In this document: positions 63,481-64,000 of the stretch, piece by piece
How the letters are laid out: each line of letters begins with the position of its first letter
Position numbering within the stretch: the stretch's first letter is position 1
Origin: Verrucomicrobiales bacterium
GTDB taxonomy: Bacteria > Verrucomicrobiota > Verrucomicrobiia > Verrucomicrobiales > DEV007
Reading direction: 5' to 3'
NCBI GenBank assembly: GCA_021648365.1
Contig: JAKISY010000007.1
Coordinates: forward strand, 20,372 to 84,371
Length of the DNA stretch: 64,000 nucleotides
Notes under the pieces: generated by a model
What the model saw: only the letters and a program-made list of their open reading frames with translations
Told to the model about the DNA's origin: nothing
Databases searched by the model: none
Made by a program: the position numbers and the translations under genes

Positions 63481-64000
63481 ATGAAAAAACTCAAACTTCA
63501 TTCCAAGGATCTCACTGCTGAGAATATTGAAAAGCTCGCCGCACTGTTTCCAAATTGTGTCACGGAAAGCAAGGGTGACGATGGGGCGTTGAAAAATGCG
63601 ATTGATTTTGACTTGTTGCGTCAGGAGTTGTCTGCGGATTTGGTGGAGGGGACGCAGGAGCGGTATCGACTGGATTGGCCGGGGAAACGGGAGGCGCTGG
63701 CGACAGCGAATGCTCCGATTGCTAAGACGTTAAGACCGTGTCGGCAGGAGAGTGTTGATTTTGATGAGACGAAAAATTTGTATATCGAGGGGGATAATCT
63801 TGATGCGTTGAAAATGCTGCAGGAGACTTATTTGAACAAGGTGAAGATGATCTACATCGATCCGCCTTATAATACGGGGAATGATTTTGTTTATGAGGAC
63901 GATTTTTCAGAAAACTCGGATGAGTTTATGAAACGCTCGAATCAGGTGGATGAAGAGGGCAATCGCCTTGTAGCAAATACTGACTTAAATGGGCGGTTTC
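63481..64000 (+). CDS. type III site-specific DNA methyltransferase (Mod), N-terminal part, partial
   Basis: ATG 63481 (MKKLKLHSKDL) runs open past the right edge. The 173 residues seen include LYIEGDNLDALKMLQETYLN and the catalytic DPPYNTGNDFVYEDDF (Asp-Pro-Pro-Tyr at residues 127-130), the beta-class amino-methyltransferase arrangement of type III Mod subunits. It would protect host DNA and define the recognition site. The first third of the gene is G-rich on the coding strand, unlike the upstream defence genes. A Res-type helicase is expected just beyond the window. Confidence 0.9.
   Translation, partial: MKKLKLHSKDLTAENIEKLAALFPNCVTESKGDDGALKNAIDFDLLRQELSADLVEGTQERYRLDWPGKREALATANAPIAKTLRPCRQESVDFDETKNLYIEGDNLDALKMLQETYLNKVKMIYIDPPYNTGNDFVYEDDFSENSDEFMKRSNQVDEEGNRLVANTDLNGRF

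Noticed and set aside
57405..64000. DISARM or BREX as the name of the helicase/methylase system
   Set aside because: The marker genes of those systems (DUF1998 helicase and DrmB; PglZ and BrxL/BrxC) are not seen; type III-like Mod plus DUF4391 fits better.
1..64000. CRISPR array or complete insertion sequence
   Set aside because: No regularly spaced direct repeats were seen on reading through, and the only transposase gene (RAYT) has no terminal repeats or target duplication that I could find.

Overview
This window looks like chromosomal sequence of a Gram-negative bacterium with roughly balanced GC, most likely Verrucomicrobiota (an inference from gene content, not a phylogeny). Outer-membrane genes (TolC-type protein, RND pump, beta-barrel proteins, several lipoproteins, a heptose-phosphate kinase) show a diderm. 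GatB implies tRNA-dependent amidation. Amino-acid genes (trpC, hisB-hisH, aroC, two transsulfuration enzymes) are scattered singly or in pairs, and secreted proteins carry LamG-like or carbohydrate-binding-like domains.

Positions 1-29.7 kb are mostly housekeeping: the end of an SAF-domain oxidoreductase, a CE7-type esterase, manC, ruvX-truA, trpC, tRNA-Gly(GCC)-prmA, two transsulfuration enzymes (one of fungal STR2 type), a short primary-like sigma factor, RNase P RNA, a DUF456 protein, a nitroreductase, the heptose kinase rfaE1, dnaE, hisB-hisH, selO, xseB-dxs, and an ArsR regulator divergent from a TolC/MFP/RND efflux operon, then a sugar-nucleotide epimerase.

Positions 29.8-57.4 kb mix core genes (rpsT, aroC, gatB, folP, mutS-recG-acpH, thiL-tsaE-tsaB) with accessory ones: an outer-membrane protein gene and a decayed paralogue beside it, a secreted two-domain binding protein, a REP-associated (RAYT) transposase, an SGNH hydrolase, a broken LamG/propeller gene, a TPR lipoprotein, an internally deleted ATPase/DUF4143 gene, and an AlgI/AlgJ-type O-acetylation pair.

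Positions 57.4-64.0 kb form a defence island running off the right edge. A PLD-like/SNF2 helicase (split by a one-base frameshift), a DUF4391 protein and a type III DNA methyltransferase read in the same direction, and a Septu-like ATPase/HNH nuclease pair, with its own apparent terminator upstream and promoter, sits between DUF4391 and the methyltransferase. This nested arrangement is the most interesting signal in the window. No CRISPR array or complete insertion sequence with terminal repeats was seen.
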